Made by a program: the position numbers and the translations under genes. From the IMG/VR virus record IMGVR_UViG_3300033571_011269, positions 1 through 53,012 of that record: DNA of 53,012 nucleotides; one strand, given 5' to 3'. Under the pieces are notes generated by a model. That model saw nothing but the letters and a program-made list of their open reading frames with translations, was not told where the DNA came from and did not search any database. The DNA is from a virus. Shown here piece after piece: positions 46,441-53,012 of this stretch; the stretch's first letter is position 1; each line of letters opens with the position of its first letter.

Positions 46441-47704
46441 GCGCATTACTTTCCGGCGAGACCCAATTGGCAGGCACGCGCACGCGTGGCTTCACCGGCG
46501 GCTTGGGTTCCTCGAGTTGGATCGGCATTCTTTCACGCAACCCCCACCGGCTATGCATCAAGAACAGGTTCTGCTGCGGTGGTTCTATCACGAAACGCAA
46601 GTCGTCGCCATATTCCGAATACCCCGGCACAGAGCCGTTCGACAGGATGTTCCCGGGGTTCCCGCTTGTGTGATAGTGGCCGTGCAGCATCAGGTCGATG
46701 TTCGTGCCCTTGCTGGCATATTGCGCCATCACCTTCTTCGCCCCGCGCACGATTGGCAGGAACGGGCCTGCGAAGCCCTGACCGCCGCCTGTGCCCATCT
46801 TGTCGCCATGCGTGGACAGGACGTTGCGCCCGAAGATCGGCGTGACCTGATCCTTGGCCGCGCTCATCTGAAAGGTGACGCGCGGATCATTGACGAAGTC
46901 GCGCTGCACCATCGCGCCGATCATCATGTCGTACGAGAGGCGGGCGTAGAGCTTGGCGGTGGGCTTGTGCGTGTTGCGTCCGTGGTTGCCGGGGACGCAG
47001 GTGACATGGACGAAGCCGAACGCTTCCTTGAGATGCCGGATGGCCGCAACCGCCTCTTCGACCATCGCCTGCACCTGCTCGTGCGAGGTGAGGTCGTTGG
47101 TCATGCGCAGCTCTTCGTGGATGTCGCCGCTTATGAGATCGCCACCCAAAGCGAAGTAGGCCCCCGCGCAATCCGTGTCGGCGGCCCAACGCGAGCCGAT
47201 ATTGCAGGCCGCGCTGATGTGGCGGCGGAGACGCAGGCGGCATATCTCGGAGTTGAACTCGTTGATGCCTCCGATTTCTTCGGCGTCGATCTTCTCGCCC
47301 ATGTGCGTGTCAGACCAATGGACGCCGACAACGGATTGGGCGCGCACGCCCGACGGGGGGATGAGCGCGTAATTCGGGATTTGGTAGGGGATCCCGCGAA
47401 CACCAGAGAGCTGCTCGGCGAGGTGCTCAAGAGCACCAAGCTCGTGCTCCATGCTCTTGGCCTTTTTGCGCCAGAACGCCGCGTCGTGAATTTCCTTGGG
47501 CGGAGGTGGTGGAATAACGGGGATATCTTTCGGGTCGTCACCTTCGACCGGAGTGCGCTGCCAATCGGGCAATCTGGCGTGCCACTCGCGCAGGGTGCCA
47601 TGCTTGACATGAAGCTGTTGGGCGGCGGCGCGAATGTCACCACCATGCGCGGCGATAACGGCAAGCCGATGGGCTATCTGCTCAGGCGTAAATGGAATGG
47701 GCAT
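46433..47704 (-). CDS. Calcineurin-like metallophosphoesterase with HTH-like N-terminus (423 aa)
   Basis: All five metal motifs are present: SDTHMGE (131), GGDLISGD (about 187), GNHGRN (239), THGD (298) and HGHYHT (331). The first 45 residues look like a helix-turn-helix (IRAAAQQLHVKHGTLREWHA), and residues 60-70 are a Pro run linking it to the catalytic domain. Enzymes of this superfamily cut phosphodiester bonds in DNA, RNA or nucleotides. It lies in the late operon between lysis and tail genes, where its substrate is unclear; DNA end processing or nucleotide-signal cleavage are options (inference). Confidence 0.8.
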   Translation of the reverse strand: MPIPFTPEQIAHRLAVIAAHGGDIRAAAQQLHVKHGTLREWHARLPDWQRTPVEGDDPKDIPVIPPPPPKEIHDAAFWRKKAKSMEHELGALEHLAEQLSGVRGIPYQIPNYALIPPSGVRAQSVVGVHWSDTHMGEKIDAEEIGGINEFNSEICRLRLRRHISAACNIGSRWAADTDCAGAYFALGGDLISGDIHEELRMTNDLTSHEQVQAMVEEAVAAIRHLKEAFGFVHVTCVPGNHGRNTHKPTAKLYARLSYDMMIGAMVQRDFVNDPRVTFQMSAAKDQVTPIFGRNVLSTHGDKMGTGGGQGFAGPFLPIVRGAKKVMAQYASKGTNIDLMLHGHYHTSGNPGNILSNGSVPGYSEYGDDLRFVIEPPQQNLFLMHSRWGLRERMPIQLEEPKPPVKPRVRVPANWVSPESNAHG

Positions 47705-47737
47705 TGCAATCCCTTCGATGTGTGGCCGTTTGGGGGC

Positions 47738-47962
47738 TTATTCGGCGGCGACCTTTGCCGCGCACTCCCCGTACAGCGCGATCATAGTGCGTTCCCATTC
47801 GAGGCGCGCGGGATCGAGCAATGGCACAGGTGGGCTAGGGAGCGCGGGACACGGTGCTGACAGGTTTCCCGGCAGCGGCGGCGTTTGCGTCTCTAATGGC
47901 TTCGGTGAGCAGGCTGACAGCGCCAGCAGGAGCAGCGCACTCGGCAGGAACAACTTTGTCAC
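47738..47962 (-). CDS. Rz1-like outer-membrane lipoprotein spanin subunit (74 aa)
   Basis: GTG at 47962 with GGGAG seven bases upstream. A short signal sequence, FLPSALLLLALSAC, ends in a lipobox Cys, then a Pro-rich stretch (SPKPLETQTPPLPG) as in Rz1 proteins. It starts inside the Rz-like gene in another reading frame, the classic Rz/Rz1 overlap. With its partner it fuses inner and outer membranes at lysis. Confidence 0.75.
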   Translation of the reverse strand: MTKLFLPSALLLLALSACSPKPLETQTPPLPGNLSAPCPALPSPPVPLLDPARLEWERTMIALYGECAAKVAAE

Positions 47963-48203
47963 GGTAGATCTCCCGTATCGTTTCGCGGTCGCGGCGCTCG
48001 CTGGCGCGGATGCCTTGAGCCAAAGTCTCGTAACTGAGGGACGCATCGGCCAAGGCTTCGGTCAGGGCCGTGTATTGCGTGAACGCCTTCTTTTCGGCTT
48101 CGAGCTGGTCTGCGTCCGCCTTCCAGTCGCGGACAGTCCAACCGCCGAGGACGCCAAGCAGCAACGCCCCACCGCCGATGTAGGCTGAGAAGGGAACCAT
48201 CAT
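47835..48203 (-). CDS. Rz-like inner-membrane spanin subunit (122 aa)
   Basis: N-terminal membrane anchor (AYIGGGALLLGVLGGWTV) followed by a long periplasmic coiled coil (KADADQLEAEKKAFTQYTAL), and a C-terminal region with CAAPAGAVSLLTEAIRDANA, typical of Rz. Two adjacent ATGs (48203, 48200) overlap the upstream stop. Spans the periplasm to reach Rz1. Confidence 0.75.
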   Translation of the reverse strand: MMVPFSAYIGGGALLLGVLGGWTVRDWKADADQLEAEKKAFTQYTALTEALADASLSYETLAQGIRASERRDRETIREIYRDKVVPAECAAPAGAVSLLTEAIRDANAAAAGKPVSTVSRAP

Positions 48204-48490
48204 TTTTCGTCACCCACATGCACTTCGACATGGGCGCTGTCGTCAATCGTCACCCCGTCGCGCGTCACGCTGGCCTGCAAACGCCGCCCCATCGCAAAGC
48301 CAAGCGCGGTCATCCCGACAAGGACTTGGAGGTGGGCCGCGAGCGCAAGATAGAACACAAAGCCCGGTTCTTTGCGGAGCAGGTAAAGCGAGATCCAGAT
48401 GAGCGCGCTGAACACCATGCAGCCGCCCGTGATGGCGATGAAAGCCCACGCGCGGCGGCCATCGTGGGTCGTAATCGGGGGGATATTCAT
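48200..48490 (-). CDS. Two-span membrane protein, holin candidate (96 aa)
   Basis: ATG at 48490, GGAG eight bases upstream, overlapping the endolysin stop. Two hydrophobic segments: about 15-37 (FIAITGGCMVFSALIWISLY) and 44-68 (VFYLALAAHLQVLVGMTALG), with a charged C-terminal tail. Two spans next to endolysin and spanins suits a class II or pinholin-type holin, but three other small membrane proteins nearby compete for the role. Confidence 0.6.
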   Translation of the reverse strand: MNIPPITTHDGRRAWAFIAITGGCMVFSALIWISLYLLRKEPGFVFYLALAAHLQVLVGMTALGFAMGRRLQASVTRDGVTIDDSAHVEVHVGDEK

Positions 48491-49164
48491 TTCGCCAACT
48501 CCAGCGCCGATGCGGTCACTTCCCGATTGCGCCGAAGCCACCCGCGCCCGAATGTGTCGAAGGTGCGAAGTTGGCGGTAGTATTGCTCGCGCAGTTCGGC
48601 GTAGCGGTTGATCGCTTTGGTGAGGCCGTATTGCTGGATGTAGTTGTCGAGTGCGCGCTTGGTCGCAGGCCCCCAGATGCCGTCAGGGCTGGCGCCCAAC
48701 ATGATTTGCAGATAGCGGACGGCGCGCGCAGGCCCCGCGTTTACGCCGAAGTCGAACACGTGCAGATCGAGGCCCGCTGGCAACTCGTTGGCGCGCACCT
48801 TGTCCCAATACTTTTTGCGGTAAAGCGGAGCCACCGTGTCGGGCGTAAGGGCGCGCATGTCGGCTTCGGTTGCCTTGCGGCCAATCCAGTCTTCCCAGAC
48901 GCGCTGCGTCACACCGAGATTGGTGCGCCCGCCCGGATCGCGGGGGTGGTTCACATATCCCCCTTCGTGCTTCAAGACGACCTTCAAAGCGGCATTGAAA
49001 CGATCGGGGTGGCTCACAGGCGGCAAAGGCTCCGGAATTACCGGCGCGTCAACCAGCGCAGCGTTCAGTTGCTCGTTCATCGCTTTGACGGTCGCGGGCT
49101 TGGTCACGCTGGCATTGCGCGCAACTTCTTTGAACCGCTGGGTGAATTTGGACAAGAAGGTCAT
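48487..49164 (-). CDS. Endolysin, GH108 N-acetylmuramidase with C-terminal binding domain (225 aa)
   Basis: ATG at 49164 overlapping the upstream stop. The catalytic domain begins at about residue 55: FNAALKVVLKHEGGYVNHPR with the catalytic Glu of the EGGY motif, then DPGGRTNLGVTQ. The second domain (FDFGVNAGPARAVRYLQIML, then PDGIWGPATKRAL) is the peptidoglycan-binding type 3 fold. It has a basic N-terminal extension of about 50 residues without a clear signal peptide, so release depends on a holin. Confidence 0.9.
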   Translation of the reverse strand: MTFLSKFTQRFKEVARNASVTKPATVKAMNEQLNAALVDAPVIPEPLPPVSHPDRFNAALKVVLKHEGGYVNHPRDPGGRTNLGVTQRVWEDWIGRKATEADMRALTPDTVAPLYRKKYWDKVRANELPAGLDLHVFDFGVNAGPARAVRYLQIMLGASPDGIWGPATKRALDNYIQQYGLTKAINRYAELREQYYRQLRTFDTFGRGWLRRNREVTASALELAK

Positions 49165-49463
49165 TTGAACAGCCCCATAAAATTGGCGACAGCCGTACCT
49201 ACAGCGCCGCCGATTAACATAAAAGCCGCCGCCCACCCAGAACCAAAACCGCGCGCGAGAGCCTTGGCCTCGGATATCGCCTTATCCAAGTCGTGGTGCT
49301 TCTGCTTCATGGTGGCGACTTCCTGCTCGAAGTCAGCCCGAAGTGACTTAACCTCGTCTCGAATCTCGTGAAGCGCCTCAAGCATTGCGGCTCCATTGTG
49401 CGCGGCGCTCTGCTCCAGAAGGGCGAGGCGGGTCGCGTGTTCAGCTAGTGATGGTCTGCTCAT
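49161..49463 (-). CDS. Coiled-coil protein with C-terminal membrane span (100 aa)
   Basis: ATG at 49463 with AGGGG seven bases upstream. Residues 5-70 are a coiled coil (RLALLEQSAAHNGAAMLEAL, then EIRDEVKSLRADFEQEVA); residues 76-98 are a glycine-containing membrane helix (GSGWAAAFMLIGGAVGTAVA). Phage proteins of this make-up are often annotated as holins or membrane anchors (DUF1515-like). It is translationally coupled to the endolysin. Confidence 0.6.
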   Translation of the reverse strand: MSRPSLAEHATRLALLEQSAAHNGAAMLEALHEIRDEVKSLRADFEQEVATMKQKHHDLDKAISEAKALARGFGSGWAAAFMLIGGAVGTAVANFMGLFK

Positions 49464-49523
49464 GTCGTTACCCCTCGTGGTATTTCTGGCCCGCAGCGGA
49501 CACACCCAGCGCGCTACGCATGA

Positions 49524-49784
49524 CTAGGACAAAACCGCCGCAGCCACCGCGCCGCCCAACGCCCAGAAGGCGAGGTCGATCCACGGGTCAACTTTGGCAA
49601 AGTGTGGGCCAATTTCCGCCAGCGCGATGCGCGAGCCACCCGCTTCTGTCAGTTCGCGGATGAGGCCCAGCGCAAGGCCAGCCAAGACCCCACCTGCGAT
49701 CCCGCCGAGCGTAAATAGCGACAGGATCGCCAGCGCGGCAGTGAAGTGGGCGATCTGATCGGTGACGTGCGGGTAGAACCTCAT
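49524..49784 (-). CDS. Small membrane protein of the lysis region (86 aa)
   Basis: ATG at 49784 overlaps a tiny upstream gene. Two hydrophobic segments, about 12-40 (TAALAILSLFTLGGIAGGVL and on) and 68-86 (IDLAFWALGGAVAAAVL), separated by a short polar loop. Possible holin or antiholin; a family with YPHVTDQIAHFTAALAIL-like start occurs in phages of alphaproteobacteria but I know no tested function. Confidence 0.55.
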   Translation of the reverse strand: MRFYPHVTDQIAHFTAALAILSLFTLGGIAGGVLAGLALGLIRELTEAGGSRIALAEIGPHFAKVDPWIDLAFWALGGAVAAAVLS

Positions 49785-49852
49785 TTCGCACCCCCCATAG
49801 GATTGGCAAGAGCGCCGCTCTGCGCGACAGGCCGTGTGTACGTGCTAGCCAT
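49781..49852 (-). CDS. 23-codon micro-gene with strong ribosome-binding site
   Basis: ATG at 49852 with AGGAG seven bases upstream; stop overlaps the next start (ATGA). The peptide is MASTYTRPVAQSGALANPMG plus three residues. Either a real micro-protein or a translational coupling device for the membrane protein that follows. Confidence 0.45.
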   Translation of the reverse strand: MASTYTRPVAQSGALANPMGGAK

Positions 49853-49864
49853 ATTTCAGCTCCT

Positions 49865-50632
49865 TTACGCAAGCGTGATTGTGCCAGAGCGGACGACCCC
49901 GTCCGAACCTCTGGCCTTGATGGTCAGAGTGGTGTTGTTGGTAAGCTCGAAGACGACGTCGCCGTTATCGACGGGGGTAACTGACGCGCCGGGAGTGAAG
50001 CCGAAGGTGCCGTTTACGTCCAGCTTGTAGTCGGGTGCGGTCTCTCCGATCCCGACCGCACCGCTGGCACCGTTAATGTACATGCGAGAAGCGAACGAGG
50101 CTGTGGCGCGGAAGTTGAAATCCCCACCCGTGGAGCCAACACCCACGCCGCTGTCAAAGAACATCGTGTTACCGGCAGCGGACGTATTCCGGATGGCCGA
50201 GTTGTCGGCCATCTGAAGGGTCACGCCGTTGGCCGTGCCCGCGATGACAGGCCCGCTGACGGTAATCTGGGTGCCGAAGGTGGGGCTGTTGGAGAGCACC
50301 GTCGAGCCGCTACCAGTCGAGGTCGTGACCCCCGTGCCGCCGTTAGCGACAGCAAGCGTACCCCCGAGCGTGAGCGTCCCCGCAGTGGTGACCGGCCCGC
50401 CAGAGAAGGTCAGGCCGGTCGTGCCGCCCGAGGCCTGCACAGAGGACACCGTGCCGGTCGCAGCAGCCGTCGAGGCGAGCAGCCGCACGATGTTCGACGC
50501 GTCCTTGAAGAACAGGTTCCCGTCGAAATAGTTCAGCGCCAGCTCGCCAAATACGAGGTTGCCCGCGGAGGGTGTAGCGGCAGCGGTCGCGCTGCGGTAG
50601 TGCTGGACGGGGGTGAAACCACTCTGGGCCAT
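49865..50632 (-). CDS. Fibre-like structural protein (255 aa)
   Basis: ATG at 50632 after CAGGAGTTTTAAGC. Starts like tail-fibre N-termini (FTPVQHYRSATAAATPSAGN, ELALNYFDGNLFFKD), continues with low-complexity Gly/Thr repeats (GGTTGLTFSGGPVTTAGTLT, VANGGTGVTTSTGSGSTVL) and ends with TAPDYKLDVNGTFGF-like strands found in trimeric fibre heads. A receptor-contacting fibre or head fibre; no chaperone domain or lyase motif. Confidence 0.7.
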   Translation of the reverse strand: MAQSGFTPVQHYRSATAAATPSAGNLVFGELALNYFDGNLFFKDASNIVRLLASTAAATGTVSSVQASGGTTGLTFSGGPVTTAGTLTLGGTLAVANGGTGVTTSTGSGSTVLSNSPTFGTQITVSGPVIAGTANGVTLQMADNSAIRNTSAAGNTMFFDSGVGVGSTGGDFNFRATASFASRMYINGASGAVGIGETAPDYKLDVNGTFGFTPGASVTPVDNGDVVFELTNNTTLTIKARGSDGVVRSGTITLA

Positions 50633-50724
50633 TGCTTAAAACTCCTGACAAGCAGCGGCGCCGCGCACGCCGGGGAGGAACGCGCGCAGACGCCGCTGCC
50701 GCTCGGGGGAAGCGCGCCCCAAGC

Positions 50725-51018
50725 TCATTCGTCACCAATAAGAACGAAGGGGTGGATCTCTGGTTCGGGGGCGGGTGTGCTCGACGGAGCACCCTCGTAG
50801 AGCGGTGTATCAGGCCGCGCGTAGCGCAGAGCGATGTTTTCCGGTTGCCGCGCCGGAAGACGGTACGGGTCGAAGTCATCGCGGTCGACGCGGCACACCA
50901 GCAGGCCGGGGTAGTTCGGGTCTGGTTGCAGCTCGCCGATCGGCACCTTGCGGCTGCAACGGCCACAGATGCCAACCGCGAGGGTCGCGTTGCCGCGGGT
51001 GTCGAGGAAGACGCTCAT
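50725..51018 (-). CDS. Small zinc-ribbon structural protein (97 aa)
   Basis: ATG at 51018 overlapping the upstream stop. CGRC at residues 18-21 and further CRVDRDDFDPYRLPARQPEN form a pattern (GICGRCSRKVP...PDPNYPGLLVCR) common in small phage proteins located beside adaptor or tail genes. Pro-rich C-terminus. Possibly a tail or neck component. Confidence 0.65.
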   Translation of the reverse strand: MSVFLDTRGNATLAVGICGRCSRKVPIGELQPDPNYPGLLVCRVDRDDFDPYRLPARQPENIALRYARPDTPLYEGAPSSTPAPEPEIHPFVLIGDE

Positions 51019-52001
51019 CGGGTGTACGCCGAGAAGTTGGGCAGGATATTTACGGGGCTGTTGTCCCGCTCCTCTTGCTGAGCGAAATAGAGGGCCTGCT
51101 CCGCTTTCTGGTCGAGCATGGGTATGATCGCGGGATCAGCCTCCATGTACTCCATAGCCAGTTTGGCGGCGAGCATGGCTACAATCGCCTCGTACCACCG
51201 CTGCGGCACCTCGATCTGCTGGCGCATGTTGCCGACGTCCATGATGTGCCGCTGCGCCCAGACGACGATCTGCGAGGTCTCAGCCGCCGCGTTCGGGACA
51301 GGCCAGAGGTTCAAGACCGGGGACAAAGCCTGCCGGTCGAGCCAGTATTGCAGCGGCCTGTTCGAGAGGAAGGTCTTGTTCGGGAGGTTCACGTAGTCGT
51401 CCCGGTTCATGCGCGCCAGCGGGATCTCGGTCGGTGTGGTGCCCGCGTACACCTGCTCGATAGCGAGGGTGCCGCTGGTGGCCAGAACGCGGAAATACCG
51501 CGCGGGGACTACGCTGAGCGTGTCGAACCAAGTAATCTCTCCAGCAGTGGCTGTGGGGGTCTCGGCTTGGATATTACTCCACGTGGCACCGTCGTCGCTG
51601 CGCTGAAACGCGATCGGCACCGCCACGCCAGACCAGCGGATCCCGAGTGTGCTAACGCCCACTGGGTTGGTGAAATCGAGCGTGTAAAACGAAGCCCCAC
51701 TCGACACCACACCTGTCGCGAGTTGCAGCGAGCGGAGGTTGGCGTTGAGGACGTCCACGGTGCCGGAGAACGTCACGAGCTGCGACGCGCCCTCGTAAAG
51801 CGGGTAGATGCTCTTCTGGGTACACCACAGCTGCACGCCGCGGTTCGCGAGATCTGAGAGCAGCAAATAGAGTTGGTCGTTCGCAATCTCGATGTGCTCA
51901 GCCGTCAGCGTCTGCGGGGGCACGCGGCAACGACGCGCAGCGTTTTCGATCACCTTGCGGGTGTCGAACACAGTCTGGGAGACGGTACCGGAGAAGGCCA
52001 T
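51015..52001 (-). CDS. Adaptor/tail protein with inserted lectin-like segment (328 aa)
   Basis: Helical start (FDTRKVIENAARRCRVPPQT, LTAEHIEIANDQLYLLLSDL) followed by NRGVQLWCTQKSIYPLYEG, a pattern of phage head-tail connector-like proteins. Residues about 85-185 are all-beta (LGIRWSGVAVPIAFQRSDDG, WFDTLSVVPARYFRVLATSG), resembling a discoidin/galactose-binding insert. The C-terminal half returns to helices (QRWYEAIVAMLAAKLAMEYM). The insert might expose a carbohydrate-binding face (inference). Confidence 0.65.
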   Translation of the reverse strand: MAFSGTVSQTVFDTRKVIENAARRCRVPPQTLTAEHIEIANDQLYLLLSDLANRGVQLWCTQKSIYPLYEGASQLVTFSGTVDVLNANLRSLQLATGVVSSGASFYTLDFTNPVGVSTLGIRWSGVAVPIAFQRSDDGATWSNIQAETPTATAGEITWFDTLSVVPARYFRVLATSGTLAIEQVYAGTTPTEIPLARMNRDDYVNLPNKTFLSNRPLQYWLDRQALSPVLNLWPVPNAAAETSQIVVWAQRHIMDVGNMRQQIEVPQRWYEAIVAMLAAKLAMEYMEADPAIIPMLDQKAEQALYFAQQEERDNSPVNILPNFSAYTR

Positions 52002-52099
52002 TGGCTGCGCTCACTTTTTGCAATTCCAGCAGCTCGCAAGCGCAGCAAGCATATCTGTCATCTAAACCTATACCCTAAGCTCAACTCAGGGACAAGAGA
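52002..52099. other. 98-bp gap between fibre-like and adaptor genes
   Basis: No gene. Contains TTTTTGCAATTCC and short A/T-rich words; no convincing hairpin or promoter. Probably a short leader for the adaptor-like gene starting at 52001. Confidence 0.3.
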
Positions 52100-53005
52100 T
52101 CAACCCGTGTACTCTGGGAAAGGCTTACGGGGTAATTCACTGAGTTTCATGTCGCCGCGCGGAAGCTCGCGGACGGAGAGGGGGCTGCGTGGAAGCTCGC
52201 GGACGGATAGGGGGCTGCGCGCGGGCCTGCCGGTGAAACCGGGAGGAGGAAACGCGATCAGTACCGTTGCGAAAAACCCGTTAACATTCACGAACAACGG
52301 CGGGAACAGGAACTCCTGCCCGATGCCCCTCGTGACGGTAGCCGGGAAGAACTGGTTGGTGTTTGTGAACAGGTTGGGCAGGAGGGTTTGAACGCCCGCA
52401 CCCTGTGTAAGGGTAGCCGCGAAGAACTGGTTAGTGTTGGCGAACAGCGCAGGTGTTAGTGTACGCTGCGGAGTTACAGTCGGCCCGAAGAACTGGTTGG
52501 TGTTGTCGAAACGCGCGGGTGCGAGAGTAACCGCGCCCTGCCCAACGGTGGCAGTGAAGAAAGTGTCAGGATCGGTGAACAGCGCGGGCGCGAGAGTGAC
52601 CGCGCCGCGCCCAACGGTCGCCGCGTAGAACGTGTCCGCGTCGGTGAACAGCGCGGGGGTAAGCGTCTGCGGCGCACCGCCCTGCGAAACTGTGGCGGCA
52701 TAGAACGTGTCAGGATCGCTAAACAGCGCGGGTGCGAGAGTGACCGCGCCGACCGTGACCGTGGGGGCGTAGAAGGTGTCGCCATCTGTAAACAGGTCTG
52801 GCGTTAGGGTTTGCGTGCCACCGCTTTGCGAAACCGTGGCGGCGTAGAAAGTGTCCGCGTCCGTAAATAGGGCGGGCGTAAGCGTCTGCGCACCAGTAGC
52901 CGGTGTGGGGATCAATTCATCCGCGAACCAGCCTTCCGGCAGAACCTTGGCGTCAAACCAAGCCTTCGGGTCTAGGGTTGCATCGAACGCACCAAAACGG
53001 GCCAT
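52100..53005 (-). CDS. Tandem-repeat fibre-like protein, nine TLTPALFTDADTFYAATV units (301 aa)
   Basis: After a 36-residue start, nine repeats of 21-25 residues follow the pattern [QV]TL[TA]PALF-[DN]-x-[DN]-[TQ]F[YF]xxTV. The first five carry TDADTFY-type loops, the last four TNTNQFF-type, so the array changes gradually from acidic to amide side chains. The C-terminus has a duplicated RSPLSVRELP unit and ends FPEYTG. Repeat proteins of this class occur in phage virions; a filamentous adhesin or tail fibre is likely. The seven bases before the ATG lie at the window edge. Confidence 0.75.
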   Translation of the reverse strand: MARFGAFDATLDPKAWFDAKVLPEGWFADELIPTPATGAQTLTPALFTDADTFYAATVSQSGGTQTLTPDLFTDGDTFYAPTVTVGAVTLAPALFSDPDTFYAATVSQGGAPQTLTPALFTDADTFYAATVGRGAVTLAPALFTDPDTFFTATVGQGAVTLAPARFDNTNQFFGPTVTPQRTLTPALFANTNQFFAATLTQGAGVQTLLPNLFTNTNQFFPATVTRGIGQEFLFPPLFVNVNGFFATVLIAFPPPGFTGRPARSPLSVRELPRSPLSVRELPRGDMKLSELPRKPFPEYTG

Positions 53006-53012
53006 CGCTTAC

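Noticed and set aside
47690-47704. Another TTGCAA early leader copy near the metallophosphoesterase start
   Set aside because: Only ATTGCAATG matches; no CTAGGA-like box or ATCAGCAA leader follows, and TTGCAA is a short palindrome that arises by chance.
50640-50710. Terminator after the fibre-like gene region (GCAGCGGCG/CGCCGCTGC arms)
   Set aside because: The loop is about 30 bases and no U-tract follows on either strand; too weak to annotate.
1-53012. Integrase, repressor/antirepressor pair, tRNA genes, phage RNA polymerase
   Set aside because: None was recognisable in any gene or gap; the single Cro/YdaS-like regulator alone does not establish a temperate lifestyle.

Overview
This window is almost certainly a near-complete tailed-phage genome, most likely short-tailed (podovirus-like), infecting a GC-rich alphaproteobacterium. 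Evidence for the phage: small and large terminase, a P22-size portal, scaffold, HK97-type major capsid protein, adaptor-like proteins, internal virion proteins and a lysis cassette. No tape-measure protein or sheath is present. The alphaproteobacterial host is inferred from a GapR/DUF2312 homologue, the GC-rich codon use and the gene families seen. I found no integrase, excisionase, phage RNA polymerase or tRNA, so a lytic lifestyle is the simplest reading.

Layout. Minus strand 1-10845 (read right to left): terminase small and large subunits, DUF3310 protein, portal, small proteins, a GroES-like co-chaperonin, an Acb2/Tad1-hairpin-like protein followed by a Tad2-like protein (two putative sponges for immune signalling nucleotides), scaffold, capsid genes, an endonuclease-VII-type HNH gene, and small structural genes running off the left edge. 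Positions 10846-11223 hold no gene but carry iteron-like repeats in both orientations, a central palindrome and an AT-richer stretch: a candidate replication origin. Next to it, on the minus strand, a zinc-finger protein (11224-11748) carries a C-terminal module nearly identical to the C-terminus of the phage primase/helicase.

Plus strand 11890-29905: the early/replication arm. It holds about 30 short, overlapping accessory genes, a Lar-like protein, a YdaS/Cro-like regulator, a primase-helicase, a Cas4/RecB-like DUF2800 nuclease, an Enc34-like ssDNA-binding protein, a GapR-like protein, a family A DNA polymerase, a VRR-NUC nuclease and an SNF2-type helicase. These operons are headed by at least seven copies of a shared leader: TTGCAA, then about 15-17 nt, then a CTAGGA-like box and a conserved ATCAGCAA ribosome-binding leader.

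Minus strand 29874-53012 (read right to left): a repeat-rich fibre-like protein, adaptor- and tail-like proteins, the lysis cassette (small membrane proteins, GH108 endolysin, holin-like protein, Rz with overlapping Rz1), a metallophosphoesterase, adaptor and tail hub proteins, an HNH/AP2 homing endonuclease, glycine-rich internal virion proteins, a ~1070-residue internal protein, and three consecutive proteins sharing an N-terminal MSRxKR tag. One of the three has a PcfJ-like domain and another an HDxFGH/ETRGQNS domain, as in polyvalent proteins that are delivered with DNA. A single plus-strand gene with its own TTGCAA element sits among them.

Because the two minus-strand blocks would join into one terminase-to-ejection-protein operon if the ends were connected, the window looks like a circularly permuted genome cut inside a late gene. 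How the genes may work together: the ejected proteins and the early accessory genes prepare the host, the Prim-Pol/helicase, SSB, polymerase and GapR-like protein replicate from the iteron region, and one late operon builds and releases virions, with a pair of immune-signal sponges embedded between portal and scaffold.
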